A DNA stretch of 64,000 nucleotides. Source: Terriglobia bacterium (GTDB taxonomy: Bacteria > Acidobacteriota > Terriglobia > Terriglobales > Acidobacteriaceae). Made by a program: the position numbers and the translations under genes. This document shows, piece by piece, positions 46,795 through 55,296 of this stretch. The stretch covers positions 67,001 to 131,000 of the forward strand of contig JAIQEU010000007.1 of assembly GCA_020073665.1 (NCBI GenBank). Direction: 5' to 3'. Every line of letters begins with the position of its first letter. Within the stretch, counting starts at the first letter, position 1. The notes under the pieces are model-generated. The model was not told the DNA's origin. It was given only the letters and a program-made list of their open reading frames with translations, and did not search any database.

Positions 46795-47079
46795 ATGGCA
46801 AAGGCAATTTGGGAAGGCGCAGTTCTCGCCGAGTCCAAGCAATGCGTTGAAGTCGAGGGCAACCAGTATTTCCCTCCTGAGGCAATCAAGCGCGAATACT
46901 TCCAACCCAGCGCAAGCCATACCGTGTGTCCGTGGAAGGGCACAGCCAGTTATTGCGACGTAGAGGTAAACGGCAAAGTGAATCACGACGCCGCCTGGTA
47001 TTACCCTGAACCCAAGCCGGCAGCAAATCAGATCAGGGGATATTTCGCCTTCTGGAAGGGCGTGCAGGTGGAGAAATAA
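46795..47079 (+). CDS. DUF427-domain protein
   Basis: 94 residues from ATG 46795; the start MAKAIWEGAVLAESKQCVEV matches this small family. Core features: GNQYFPPEAIKREYFQPSAS, HTVCPWKGTASYCDVEVNGK and AAWYYPEPKPAANQIRGYFA with FWKG. DUF427 is a compact all-beta domain, one copy here, cytoplasmic, of unknown biochemical role, sometimes fused to other enzymes. A stem-loop at 47085 follows closely. Confidence 0.9.
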   Translation: MAKAIWEGAVLAESKQCVEVEGNQYFPPEAIKREYFQPSASHTVCPWKGTASYCDVEVNGKVNHDAAWYYPEPKPAANQIRGYFAFWKGVQVEK

Positions 47080-47084
47080 AAACA

Positions 47085-47113
47085 GGACAGCTCGGAGCCC
47101 CCCGAAGCTGTCC
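47085..47113 (+). terminator. Hairpin after the DUF427 gene
   Basis: GGACAGC-T-CGG around AGCCCC and CCG-AA-GCTGTCC; ten base pairs in two parts, followed by TTAAAA rather than a long T-run, so terminator strength is moderate. Confidence 0.6.
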
Positions 47114-47224
47114 TTAAAACCCTCCCGGTTAGAAGGGCGTGTACTGACCCAGAGCCTACCTTTCGCATGTTTCAATCGTATTGCGGAAACATGAATTTCT
47201 GATGAATTCCCTCGCTGGCGAGGC

Positions 47225-47288
47225 TGTGCTTTGGGTCACAGCTCCCAGTGATTGATCGCGCTGCCGCGCTGGCTCCCGCTGCTATAGT
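47225..47288 (+). promoter_or_regulatory. Possible CRP-like site and -10 box before hemL
   Basis: TGTGC-TTTGGG-TCACA (47225-47240) differs by one base from the TGTGA-N6-TCACA consensus. A -10 box TATAGT is at 47283-47288 with no clear -35 box; the site centre would be near -62, a class I position. One mismatch and no known regulator make this weak. Confidence 0.25.
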
Positions 47289-47324
47289 TGGTATTTAGGG
47301 GAATTGTTCCCGCAGGAGGTTCCC

Positions 47325-48647
47325 ATGGCCCGCAGCTACGAGCAATCGCGCAAACTGCAGAAACGCGCCGAGCAGATGATTCCCGGAGGAGTCAATTCCC
47401 CGGTGCGCGCTTTTCGGGCCGTGGGAGGCGATCCGCCCTTCATCGTGCGCGGCGCGGGCTCCCACCTGTGGGACGCGGACGGCAACGAGTTCATTGACTA
47501 CATCGGGTCCTGGGGTCCGCTCATCCTGGGACATGCCGCCCCGGCGGTGGTCGAGGCCATCACTCACGCCGCGCGCAACGGCACCAGTTTCGGCGCCTCA
47601 ACCCCGGCCGAAGCCGACCTGGCGGAGATCGTGCTCTCCGCCTTTCCTCACATGCAAAAGGTGCGCTTCGTCAGCTCCGGGACGGAAGCGACCATGTCAG
47701 CCATCCGCCTGGCTCGCGCCCACACGAAGCGCAAGTACATCGTGAAATTCGAGGGCTGCTATCACGGACACGCCGACGCACTGTTGGTGAAAGCCGGTTC
47801 GGGCGTCGCTACCCTGGGCATTCCCGGCTCGGCGGGCGTGCCGGAAGAATTCACTCAGTTCACCCTGGCGCTGCCCTTCAACGACGCCGATGCCCTGGAG
47901 CAGGCCTTCAAGAAATTCAAGCATCAGATTGCCTGCGTGATTGTGGAGCCGGTAGTCGGCAACATGGGATGCGTGCCGCCGGCGCGAGGCTACCTCGAAG
48001 ACCTGCGCGCCATCACCCAGCGCGACAAGACTGTCCTCATTTTCGATGAGGTCATGACCGGCTTCCGCGTGGCCTTCGGTGGCGCGCAAGAGTTGTACGC
48101 CATCCAGCCAGACCTGACCACCATGGGCAAAATCATCGGCGGCGGCCTGCCCGTGGGTGCCTACGGAGGACCCTCCGAGATCATGGACCTGGTGGCTCCA
48201 CTCGGCCCCGTGTACCAGGCGGGAACGCTGTCGGGAAATCCTCTCGCCATGGCTGCGGGACTGGCCACGCTGCGGCATCTGCGCGATCACAAGAAAGAGA
48301 TTTACCCACGCCTGGACAAACTCAGCGGCGAACTGGCAGCCGGAGTAGCAGCCGCTGCCAAAGCCGCAGGAACACCGATCTGCTACAACCGCGTGGGCTC
48401 GATGTTCACCTGGTTCTTCGCGCCGTGTCCGGTGACCGACTGGAATTCGGCAGCGAAGTCGGACACCGAAGCCTTCGGCCGCTTCTTCCGCGCCATGCTG
48501 GACAATGGTGTCTACCTGCCGCCCTCGCAATTCGAGGCCGCGTTCCTAAGCGCCGCGCATACCGAAGAGGACATCCAGCAGACGATTGCGGCAGCGAAGC
48601 AGGCGTTTGCGGCGGCCGTCAGCCATCAGCCCTCGGCCGTCAGCTAA
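47325..48647 (+). CDS. hemL: Glutamate-1-semialdehyde 2,1-aminomutase
   Basis: 440 residues from ATG 47325 with GCAGGAGG ahead of it. HemL converts glutamate-1-semialdehyde to 5-aminolevulinate for haem and corrin synthesis with PLP. Seen: [99 protein letters not shown] and the cofactor lysine in [18 protein letters not shown]. The last residues SHQPSAVS are not conserved HemL sequence; they are encoded by an inverted repeat that runs into the gene. Confidence 0.96.
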   Translation: MARSYEQSRKLQKRAEQMIPGGVNSPVRAFRAVGGDPPFIVRGAGSHLWDADGNEFIDYIGSWGPLILGHAAPAVVEAITHAARNGTSFGASTPAEADLAEIVLSAFPHMQKVRFVSSGTEATMSAIRLARAHTKRKYIVKFEGCYHGHADALLVKAGSGVATLGIPGSAGVPEEFTQFTLALPFNDADALEQAFKKFKHQIACVIVEPVVGNMGCVPPARGYLEDLRAITQRDKTVLIFDEVMTGFRVAFGGAQELYAIQPDLTTMGKIIGGGLPVGAYGGPSEIMDLVAPLGPVYQAGTLSGNPLAMAAGLATLRHLRDHKKEIYPRLDKLSGELAAGVAAAAKAAGTPICYNRVGSMFTWFFAPCPVTDWNSAAKSDTEAFGRFFRAMLDNGVYLPPSQFEAAFLSAAHTEEDIQQTIAAAKQAFAAAVSHQPSAVS

Positions 48648-48733
48648 GAGCTTCCGAGCTTAGCCCGACTGGACAGCCGAGGGCTGCTGTCCCTACGAAA
48701 TGTCTAGCTGACAGCTGAGAGCTGATGGCTGAC
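48618..48733. repeat. Inverted repeat overlapping the 3' ends of hemL and the deacetylase gene
   Basis: Left arm GTCAGCCATCAGCCCTCGGC then CGTCAGCTA (48618-48646), right arm TAGCTGACAGCTGAGAGCTG then ATGGCTGAC (48705-48733). The arms extend into both convergent reading frames and encode the tails SHQPSAVS and SHQLSAVS. REP-like copy C lies in the loop. Confidence 0.8.
48671..48697. repeat. REP-like palindrome, copy C (GGACAGCCG family)
   Basis: GGACAGC and GCTGTCC arms around CGAGGGCT, then CTACG, the same trailing tag as copy A. Confidence 0.7.
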
Positions 48734-49483
48734 ATCTTTCTGCATCATCTCGGGAATAGTTACGAACTGGCACCCTTCCGCCTTGTAGCGCGCGATCAGC
48801 CGATCAGTCGCAACGACCGTGGAGGAGCGGTCGGCTCCGAACACCAGGTGCCCGCCATCGTGCAGCAGAATCACATCGCCGCCGCGGACCTGGCTGGTGA
48901 CCTTGCGCTCGATGTGCTCCACCGACGGCGCGCTCCAGTCGTAACCAGTCACATTCCACATCACCGGCACCAATCCGCGCTCGCGGACGATGCGCATAAC
49001 CGCCGGACGGCGTCCACCGAAAGGCGGCCGGAACAGGTTGGAATGTTCGCCCACCGCACCGGTCAGAGCGCGCTCACAATTCTCCAGTTGAGTTCGGATT
49101 TCAGCAGCTGGTTGAAAAATCAGCAGTGGATGAGTAAACGTGTGGTTCCCCACCACGTGCCCAGCCTTCACCAGTTCGCGAACGATATCCGGACGCTGCT
49201 CGACGTAGCGGCCAATCAGGAAAAATGTGGCCCGCACCTCGTGCTTGGCCAGAACTTCCATCAGACGCAGGGTGTGAGGATCGTTGGGGCCATCGTCATA
49301 AGTCAGCGCCAGCTGCTTCGATCCTCGCGGCAGGCTGGTGAAAGTCGCGCCGTACCACTGCCCGGTCGGGGCCATCGACTGGTAACCGGCAGCCGAAGCC
49401 GCCGCCGCAGCTGCCACCGCGCCGATCAATTGGCCCATCATGATGATGCGATTGTAAACGGCTCTCTTGGGGTTAAGCCGCAC
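48704..49483 (-). CDS. Polysaccharide deacetylase (NodB/CE4 family), exported or anchored
   Basis: 259 residues from a GTG at 49483; Met at 49441 is an alternative. The N-terminus (basic MRLNPKRAVYNR then IGAVAAAAAASAAG) looks like a signal anchor. The CE4 motifs are present: LALTYDDGPNDPHT (catalytic Asp and metal Asp), VGNHTFTHPLL (the metal His pair), RPPFGGRR (motif 3), YDWSAPS and VILLHDGG (motif 5). It should remove N-acetyl groups from peptidoglycan or another amino sugar polymer. The terminal SHQLSAVS comes from an inverted repeat. Confidence 0.9.
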   Translation of the reverse strand: MRLNPKRAVYNRIIMMGQLIGAVAAAAAASAAGYQSMAPTGQWYGATFTSLPRGSKQLALTYDDGPNDPHTLRLMEVLAKHEVRATFFLIGRYVEQRPDIVRELVKAGHVVGNHTFTHPLLIFQPAAEIRTQLENCERALTGAVGEHSNLFRPPFGGRRPAVMRIVRERGLVPVMWNVTGYDWSAPSVEHIERKVTSQVRGGDVILLHDGGHLVFGADRSSTVVATDRLIARYKAEGCQFVTIPEMMQKDVSHQLSAVS

Positions 49484-49511
49484 ATTTCAGACCCAAGGCT
49501 CACCCCGCGAC

Positions 49512-50972
49512 CTATAGCGGACCAATCGGCCGTTGCTCGGAATGCGTGGAAGGCACAGCAGCCACAGCCGGCTTTGCGTCACGAGTGCCCAGTCCGATGA
49601 CCATTGACATGTCCTTGGGATAGACCACATCGCGTCCGCGCGCCAGGAAATGGGAATAGACCGACATACCAGCGCCGTAGAAGCCGAATCCGGAAGCGAC
49701 AACTCTGGAATGTACGAGCGCGCCAACCACCGTTCCCACCAGCTTGAATCCCGACGCCCCATTGGCCGCACTTCCGCCGGGGTCACCTCCTCCGTGTACC
49801 TCGCGTTCGTGATCGGGAGCTACAGACGCACTGGCGAGGGCCACAGCAATTCCAGTTGTCAGGTATCTAGTGCGGGGAGTGGTGACCTCCGCGCCGCCTT
49901 CGGAATCGAGGCTGAGGTGTTCTGCTTTTGCCGCCTCGACTGCCTCCAGGCTGGCCTCTACCTTCTGCTCGATGCCGCTGGGAGGGACGACTTGGTGGAA
50001 TACAATCCGGAGATGCCCGTTCCGTCCCAGCCGGCGTGCGGGCCGCGCCTGCAGCACCGTGCCTTGAATGCGGCTGCCTTGCGGCAGAAACAGCTGGTCC
50101 GCGACGAACAAGGGTTGGGTAATGACCGCTTCGACCGGCTCACCTTTCTTGGCAGTGGCAGAATTCAGCGCCGTCACCAGCTGGGCGTGTACCACGCTGC
50201 CGGCGGGAGGCGGCGTTCCGATGGCGGAAAGCGTTTCCGGTTTCAGCGTCTCAGTCCCGAAATCGAGCGGCTGTTGCAGATCGGCGTTGAAGCTGGCCCC
50301 GGCGTCCAGATACTGCGGGCGATAGGGAAGCTGGGCAACCGCGAACCTTTCCAACCGGTGCACCTTGCCGGGTTCGTGAATCTGCTGTTTGGCGGTCTCC
50401 CAGTCGTGCCTGATTTCCTGCCGTACACCGCTGGCTTTCCGCGATGCCAGCGTCTTGCCCCGGTCTCCAATTCCTTCTTTTGCCTGGGCTTTCGCCGGCA
50501 CAAACTGCAGGACGCCTTGCGATCCGGGGCTGACCGTCGTTGCCAGCGGTATCTGCCGTCCGTCGCCCAGTCGCAATTCATCAAACTCGATGTGAATCTG
50601 CCGTTCCGGCGAAAAATCCGCGTTCATAGCGGCGAGAGTGCGCCTTTTTTTCGAGATGGCATCGATCGCCGTGACTTTGCCTGTGATTTCGGTTCCGGAT
50701 GGGACCACCAGCTTGTCGAATGCATATACCGGCTCCACTACTTTCCCGTGAATCGGCTGGCCCGCATTCCGAATGCGCGTCTCTATATCTAACGCCACTT
50801 TGATTGGAGTGCCTCTCGGCACCGTGAGCAGAATCGAGGGAGTGCCAGTGGCTAGGGGAGCTGAATCGGGCGAAGGGTTAGGGGAACCCTCCGGCCGGCG
50901 GCTGAGAGTTTGACTCAAAGCCAAGCCGCCGCAGAGGCAGGCCAGGAGAACAGCAGGAATCACGCGCCGCAT
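49512..50972 (-). CDS. Secreted protein with two TrbI-like beta modules, unknown function
   Basis: 486 residues. Signal peptide at 1-20 (MRRVIPAVLLACLCGGLALS). Two similar modules: about 50-170 (GTPIKVALDIETRIRNAGQP, VVPSGTEITGKVTAIDAISK) and about 255-365 (VTALNSATAKKGEPVEAVIT, FLPQGSRIQGTVLQARPARR). Each combines a promised low value, an expensive property and a storage strand, as in the exported protein at 54672, so they share one domain family. The C-terminal part is Gly/Ala-rich with a possible hydrophobic stretch. Conjugation TrbI proteins have a similar core, but no conjugation genes are here. Likely envelope-associated. Confidence 0.75.
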   Translation of the reverse strand: MRRVIPAVLLACLCGGLALSQTLSRRPEGSPNPSPDSAPLATGTPSILLTVPRGTPIKVALDIETRIRNAGQPIHGKVVEPVYAFDKLVVPSGTEITGKVTAIDAISKKRRTLAAMNADFSPERQIHIEFDELRLGDGRQIPLATTVSPGSQGVLQFVPAKAQAKEGIGDRGKTLASRKASGVRQEIRHDWETAKQQIHEPGKVHRLERFAVAQLPYRPQYLDAGASFNADLQQPLDFGTETLKPETLSAIGTPPPAGSVVHAQLVTALNSATAKKGEPVEAVITQPLFVADQLFLPQGSRIQGTVLQARPARRLGRNGHLRIVFHQVVPPSGIEQKVEASLEAVEAAKAEHLSLDSEGGAEVTTPRTRYLTTGIAVALASASVAPDHEREVHGGGDPGGSAANGASGFKLVGTVVGALVHSRVVASGFGFYGAGMSVYSHFLARGRDVVYPKDMSMVIGLGTRDAKPAVAAVPSTHSEQRPIGPL

Positions 50973-51199
50973 GGGCTATCACCTATTTCCCGGTGGTCGA
51001 TCTGGTGGAAAGTAGTCGGGCTAACCCGACTCGGGATGAGTTGCAATTTGTTGCTATCTTACCATCGGATGTGACGCTCCGTTGAACTGTTGCCCGAGCC
51101 GCGCCCATCGCTTCGCATTCCCGCCTGTTAACTCTTTCCACAATTGCCTCCCGAGCCCAGCCGAGATATGCTGCCATGGAATCGCGAGCCCCCTGACTC

Positions 51200-51865
51200 A
51201 TGGCCAATCTTTTTGAGCTACCCCGGTACATAGCAGTGGAAGGTCCCATACGCGTCGGCAAGAGCACGCTCGCGAAGGTGCTGGCCGAGCGCCTGAACGC
51301 CCAGCGGGTCATGGAGCCAGAGGACAATCCTTTTCTCAAGTCCTTCTATGAAGGCGAGCCCGGGGCCGGGTTCCAGGCGCAATTCGCGTTTCTAATTCGC
51401 CGCTTCGAGCAGTTGCGCGCACTCGACCTGGGGCCGCGCTCGCAGAAAACCGTCGTCACCGATTTTATCTTCGAAAAAGACAAGCTGTTCGCCTGCCTGA
51501 ACCTGACCGACCAGGAACTCGACACCTACAACCGTTACTACAATTACTTCCGCGAACAGCTGCCCACGCCCGACCTGGTGATTTATCTGCAAGCCACTCC
51601 TGAGGTATTGAAGAAGCGTCTCAAGAAAAAGAACGCCGCCGGAGAGAAGGCGATCAACGAAGATTATCTTGGCGAGGTGATCAAGGCCTACGAGCACTTC
51701 TTTTTTCATTACACGTCGTCGGACCTGCTGATCGTCAATACCTCGGAGATCGACTTCGTGGAGCGCAACGAAGACCTGCAAGAGTTGCTACGAAAAGTCT
51801 CCGCGCCTATCAAGGGCACGCAATACTTCCTGCCGCTGGGGAGCACGGAGGCGGCCAGCGCGTAA
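51200..51865 (+). CDS. Deoxynucleoside kinase (dAK/dGK family)
   Basis: 221 residues. It phosphorylates deoxyadenosine or deoxyguanosine in salvage. P-loop RYIAVEGPIRVGKSTLAKVL with AERL, then MEPEDNPFLKSFYE, the FLIRRFEQLRAL helix, VVTDFIFEKDKLFACLNLTD (active-site DF-x-x-EK) and YLQATPEVLKKRLKKKNAAG with the lid arginines and lysines. Length and these motifs fit bacterial dAK/dGK enzymes. It precedes panB on the same strand, about 190 bases apart. Confidence 0.92.
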   Translation: MANLFELPRYIAVEGPIRVGKSTLAKVLAERLNAQRVMEPEDNPFLKSFYEGEPGAGFQAQFAFLIRRFEQLRALDLGPRSQKTVVTDFIFEKDKLFACLNLTDQELDTYNRYYNYFREQLPTPDLVIYLQATPEVLKKRLKKKNAAGEKAINEDYLGEVIKAYEHFFFHYTSSDLLIVNTSEIDFVERNEDLQELLRKVSAPIKGTQYFLPLGSTEAASA

Positions 51866-51870
51866 GATAA

Positions 51871-51974
51871 TCGTTGGTCCTAGTCCTTGATCGTTGGCTT
51901 AAGCGAACATATTTGTATTAGTTTCAATAAGATAGACCAGACTTGGCCAGCGACCAACGACTAACGACCAACAA
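51871..51974. repeat. Intergenic inverted repeat, GTTGGTC family
   Basis: Left arm TCGTTGGTCCTAGTCCTTGA then TCGTTGGC, right arm GGCCAGCGACCAACGACTAA then CGACCAACA. Imperfect pairing around an AT-rich middle; between the kinase and panB. Confidence 0.65.
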
Positions 51975-52059
51975 CAGATTCTGCGCTACAATACCCGCAG
52001 CAGCATCCAAGATGCATACAGGCTCTATCCGCCACGGCGGAGGGGCACTGGAGGACATC

Positions 52060-52950
52060 GTGAGTCTTACCCCTATCGGCGAACCTCGCCACAAGATTAC
52101 CGTCGCTTCTCTTCGCGAAAAGAAAGTTCACCACGAACCCATTACTTGCCTGACTGCCTACGACTATGCGAGCGCGCGCCTGGTCGACGAGGCCGCAATC
52201 GACATCGTCCTGGTCGGCGACTCGCTGGCCATGACCATGCTCGGCTACGAGAACACGCTCACGGTTACGGTGGACGAAATGCTCCATCACGCCAAGGCGG
52301 TGCGCCGCGGCGTGAAGAATGCTTTCCTCGTTGTGGACATGCCCTACGGTTCGTATCACCTCGGCGCGGATGAAGCCGTGCGCAATGCTTCGCGGTTCAT
52401 CAAAGAAGCCGGCGCGGAGGCGGTAAAGATCGAAGGCGGCGAGAAGCGTGCGGACCTGATCCGGCGCATCATCGACGCTGAGATCCCGGTCACCGGACAC
52501 ATCGGCCTGACCCCGCAATCGGTAAACGTCATGGGCGGGTACAAAGTGCAGGGCAAGAGCCTGGCGGCAGTCGAGCAACTTATGCGCGACGCCGTGGCTC
52601 TCGACCGTGCCGGCGTGGCCTGCATTTACCTCGAAGGCATCCCACGCGAAGTGGCCGCCATGATCACCGCCGAGGTGCAGACCCCGACCATCGGCATCGG
52701 CGCCGGCCCCGAATGCGACGGGCAGGTGCTGGTGTTCCACGACATCCTGAACCTGACCTTCGGCCCACCGGCGAAATTCGTACGCCGCTACGCCGATGCT
52801 GCGGCACTCATCACCGAGGCCGTGCAATCGTTTCGAGCGGATGTGCGCTCCCGGCAGTATCCCTCGGACCAGGAGTCATATCATCTGCCCAAGGAAACGC
52901 AGGCCACGCTGGAAACGGTGTTGGAGCGGAAACGGGCGATGCGGCGGTAA
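52060..52950 (+). CDS. panB: 3-methyl-2-oxobutanoate hydroxymethyltransferase
   Basis: 296 residues from GTG 52060, preceded by GGAGGACATC; the frame is open further upstream but that part is not conserved. PanB adds a hydroxymethyl group from 5,10-methylene-THF to ketoisovalerate, the first committed step to pantothenate. Landmarks: HEPITCLTAYDYASARLVDE, VLVGDSLAMTMLGYENTLTV, KIEGGEKRADLIRRIIDAEI, PVTGHIGLTPQSVNVMGGYK and GIGAGPECDGQVLVFHDILN. panC follows on the same strand after a long inverted repeat. PanD and PanE are not in the window. Confidence 0.96.
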   Translation: MSLTPIGEPRHKITVASLREKKVHHEPITCLTAYDYASARLVDEAAIDIVLVGDSLAMTMLGYENTLTVTVDEMLHHAKAVRRGVKNAFLVVDMPYGSYHLGADEAVRNASRFIKEAGAEAVKIEGGEKRADLIRRIIDAEIPVTGHIGLTPQSVNVMGGYKVQGKSLAAVEQLMRDAVALDRAGVACIYLEGIPREVAAMITAEVQTPTIGIGAGPECDGQVLVFHDILNLTFGPPAKFVRRYADAAALITEAVQSFRADVRSRQYPSDQESYHLPKETQATLETVLERKRAMRR

Positions 52951-52960
52951 GAGAACAATT

Positions 52961-53033
52961 CACCACAGAGACACAGAGTCACAGAGAAAACAAATTCCCA
53001 AGTTCTTCTCTGTGGCTCTGTGTCTCTATGGTG
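52961..53033. repeat. Inverted repeat between panB and panC, CACAGAG family
   Basis: Left arm CACCACAGAGACACAGAGTC then ACAGAGAA, right arm TTCTCTGTGGCTCTGTGTCT then CTATGGTG; 28 bases with two mismatches. The right arm ends ten bases before panC ATG, so the folded RNA would cover the ribosome-binding area. Confidence 0.85.
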
Positions 53034-53043
53034 AGAACCTCCT

Positions 53044-53889
53044 ATGAAGATCTGCACGACTGTTAAGGAGATGCACGCGGCTGCGCACGCCGCCCGACGC
53101 GAAGGCAAGCGCATCGGCTTCGTGCCCACCATGGGCGCTCTGCACGAGGGACACCTCTCGCTGGTACGGGCCGCGAAGGCCCAATCTGACACAGTGGTGG
53201 TTTCCATTTTCGTGAATCCTGTCCAGTTTGGACCCAACGAGGACCTCAACCGCTATCCTCGCCCGTTCGAGCGCGACCGCCAGTTGCTGGAGAACGAAGG
53301 TGTGGACTTTCTGTTTGCGCCGTCAGCGGAGGAAATGTACCCGGCGGGCGCGATCACCTATGTAACGGTGGAAGGCTTGAGCGAGAAGCTTTGTGGAAAA
53401 TCACGCCCGAGGCACTTTCGCGGAGTGACGACCGTAGTCGCAAAGCTCTTTCACATTATCGAGCCCGACCTGGCTTGCTTCGGCCAGAAGGATGCCGCGC
53501 AAGCCGCCATCATCCGCCGCATGGTGCGCGATCTGCACCTGCCAGTCGAGATCGTGGTCTGCCCCATCGTGCGCGAACCGGATGGGCTGGCCATGAGCTC
53601 GCGCAACGCTTATCTCGATCCGCAGCAACGGCGGTCGGCGCTGGTGCTCTCTCGTTCTCTCGGTCGCGTGGTCGAAGTTTTCGGTAAAGGGGAGCGAAAT
53701 TCTGACCGGCTGATCGAGGTGGGCAAACAGGTCTTTGAGGACGAACCATCCGTCCGGCTCGACTACTTCGAGATCGTCGACCCTGAAACGCTGGAGCCGG
53801 TTGTAACCGTGCGTGGGGCTGCACTGGTGGCGGTGGCCGCATTCGCAGGCACAACCCGGCTGATCGACAACACCGTTCTGCAACCATAA
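53044..53889 (+). CDS. panC: Pantoate-beta-alanine ligase (pantothenate synthetase)
   Basis: 281 residues. PanC activates pantoate as the adenylate and joins it to beta-alanine. The HIGH-type motif FVPTMGALHEGHLSLVRAAK, then VVVSIFVNPVQFGPNEDLNR, FAPSAEEMYPAG, RPRHFRGVTTVVAKLFHIIE, ACFGQKDAAQAAIIRRMVRD and the KMSKS-like GLAMSSRNAYL are all present. The ribosome-binding site is weak (GAGAACCTCCT) and sits beside the inverted repeat, so translation may depend on folding or coupling with panB. Confidence 0.97.
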   Translation: MKICTTVKEMHAAAHAARREGKRIGFVPTMGALHEGHLSLVRAAKAQSDTVVVSIFVNPVQFGPNEDLNRYPRPFERDRQLLENEGVDFLFAPSAEEMYPAGAITYVTVEGLSEKLCGKSRPRHFRGVTTVVAKLFHIIEPDLACFGQKDAAQAAIIRRMVRDLHLPVEIVVCPIVREPDGLAMSSRNAYLDPQQRRSALVLSRSLGRVVEVFGKGERNSDRLIEVGKQVFEDEPSVRLDYFEIVDPETLEPVVTVRGAALVAVAAFAGTTRLIDNTVLQP

Positions 53890-53914
53890 AGTTGCCGAGC
53901 CTTCGCTCGCCCCA

Positions 53915-53938
53915 CACAGCCGAGGCGGCTATCCCTAT
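53915..53938. repeat. REP-like palindrome, copy D (diverged)
   Basis: ACAGCCGAGGCGGCTATCCC then TATG; arms AGCCG/CGGCT kept, outer part decayed. Between convergent panC and the glycosylase gene; its right end overlaps the glycosylase stop. Confidence 0.55.
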
Positions 53939-54588
53939 GTCTTTCCCTTGGGCCCGGACACAAACTCGCTTCCAGCGATGACGTATCGTAACGGACTGTC
54001 AGCCGCCTTAGTTATTCCGATCCGTCTGGTGGTCAACACTCGCGCGGTAGGGTAGCCATCATCGGCCAGCCAAAGGTGTGAGCGCGTGCTGGTGAGATCT
54101 TTGCCGTTGTCGCGCTCGCGGGTAATGCCGAAAGCCTCGGCCATTCGTCCCGGGCCACTGGTGAGTTTCTGCAGATCACGCGGATTGGCGATCTCCACAC
54201 CGCGCGCACGCGCCATTTCCTCAATTCCGAGCAGCGGCTCCGCGGCTCGAAACAAAACTCCGCCGGGCACGCCGTCCGGCAGGCAGGAAACGTTCAGGCA
54301 ATAGTGATTGCCGTAAATGAAGTACACGTAGGCGTATCCCGGAGGTCCGAACAGCACAGCGTTTCGCGGGGTTCGCCCGGCCGCGGCGTGGGCTGCAGGA
54401 TCGTCTTCGCCGAGATAGGCTTCCGTTTCCACGATTCGCGCAGCCAGCAGTTTCCGTCCCGTGCGCCGGACCAGCACTTTGCCCAGAAGGTCGCGGCCCA
54501 CGCGACGGGGATCGCGATTGAAGAACTCGCGTGGCAGCGGGTTGCGAAAACGGGTCAAGCTCCCACGATTCTTCGAATCAAGTTGCAT
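53935..54588 (-). CDS. mpg: 3-methyladenine DNA glycosylase (AAG/MPG type)
   Basis: 217 residues from ATG 54588; a frame to 54639 would add residues overlapping the next gene's leader. The enzyme flips out and excises alkylated purines and hypoxanthine. Core marks: LPREFFNRDPRRVGRDLLGK, VETEAYLGEDDPAAHAAAGR (catalytic Glu), GPPGYAYVYFIYGNHYCLNV and VLFRAAEPLLGIEEMARARG. The length matches bacterial Mpg. Convergent with panC; divergent from the exported protein at 54672. Confidence 0.95.
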   Translation of the reverse strand: MQLDSKNRGSLTRFRNPLPREFFNRDPRRVGRDLLGKVLVRRTGRKLLAARIVETEAYLGEDDPAAHAAAGRTPRNAVLFGPPGYAYVYFIYGNHYCLNVSCLPDGVPGGVLFRAAEPLLGIEEMARARGVEIANPRDLQKLTSGPGRMAEAFGITRERDNGKDLTSTRSHLWLADDGYPTARVLTTRRIGITKAADSPLRYVIAGSEFVSGPKGKT

Positions 54589-54671
54589 AACGTCGAGCAC
54601 CGGGAAAAGTGATATTTTTTGTGCAACGCCACCGTTCATATTGCCACTGCTTGGGTATTCGAGGAGGACTT

Positions 54672-55238
54672 ATGCTCGGAAAATTCCTGAAGACCTTTTC
54701 CATGACGCTGCTGCTGGCAGCGGTTGCAGCCGCGCAGACGATTCCTGCCGGAACCAAACTAACCATACGCATGGGTTCCGAAATCAGCTCCGGTACGGCC
54801 AAGGCGGGTGAGAAATTCGACGCCACGCTGGCAAACAGTCTGGTGGTCGGCGGCAAGACCCTGGCCAAGGCCGGCGCACCAGTCCGCGGCAAGGTCACTT
54901 ATGCCAAGGCCAGTGGGCGGCTGCACGAGCCCGGACAGCTTACGCTCCGGCTCACCTCAGTAGAGCTCAACGGCAAGATGGTGCCGATCTCCACCAGCGC
55001 CTATCACGCCAAGGGCAAGAGCCACACCAAGAGCAATGCCACGAAAATCGGTGGCGGCACAGCCGCGGGCGCGCTCATTGGCGCGGTGGCGGGCGGCGGC
55101 AAAGGCGCTGCTATAGGAGCGGTTGTGGGCGCCGGGGCGGGAACCGGCGTGGCCGCAGCAACCGGCAAGGAAGAAGCCATCGTTCCGGCCGAAACCGCGA
55201 TGACGTTCTCGACCACGGCGGCAGCAACGGCAAAATAG
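54672..55238 (+). CDS. Exported glycine-zipper protein with TrbI-like beta module
   Basis: 188 residues from ATG 54672 (GAGGAGG nearby). Signal peptide at 1-21 (FLKTFSMTLLLAAVAAAQ). Residues of about 22-115 form one beta module: TKLTIRMGSEISSGTAKAGE, FDATLANSLVVGGKTLAKAG, APVRGKVTYAKASGRLHEPG; the same kind of module occurs twice in the protein at 49512. Residues of about 133-165 are a glycine zipper (GGGTAAGALIGAVAGGGKGA, AIGAVVGAGAGTGVAAATGK) that could insert in the outer membrane. Function is unknown; an envelope role is inferred. Confidence 0.82.
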   Translation: MLGKFLKTFSMTLLLAAVAAAQTIPAGTKLTIRMGSEISSGTAKAGEKFDATLANSLVVGGKTLAKAGAPVRGKVTYAKASGRLHEPGQLTLRLTSVELNGKMVPISTSAYHAKGKSHTKSNATKIGGGTAAGALIGAVAGGGKGAAIGAVVGAGAGTGVAAATGKEEAIVPAETAMTFSTTAAATAK

Positions 55239-55258
55239 CAACAATCCCTGAAACGCCG

Positions 55259-55291
55259 GGTCTCTGACTCGTCGAAACCGAGTCCGAGACC
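55259..55291. terminator. Bidirectional terminator between convergent genes
   Basis: GGTCTC-T-GACTCG (55259-55271) pairs with CGAGTC-C-GAGACC (55279-55291) around a seven-base loop: 12 pairs with one mismatch. It lies between the gene ending at 55238 (+) and the peroxiredoxin ending at 55297 (-). Confidence 0.75.
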
Positions 55292-55296
55292 TGGCT

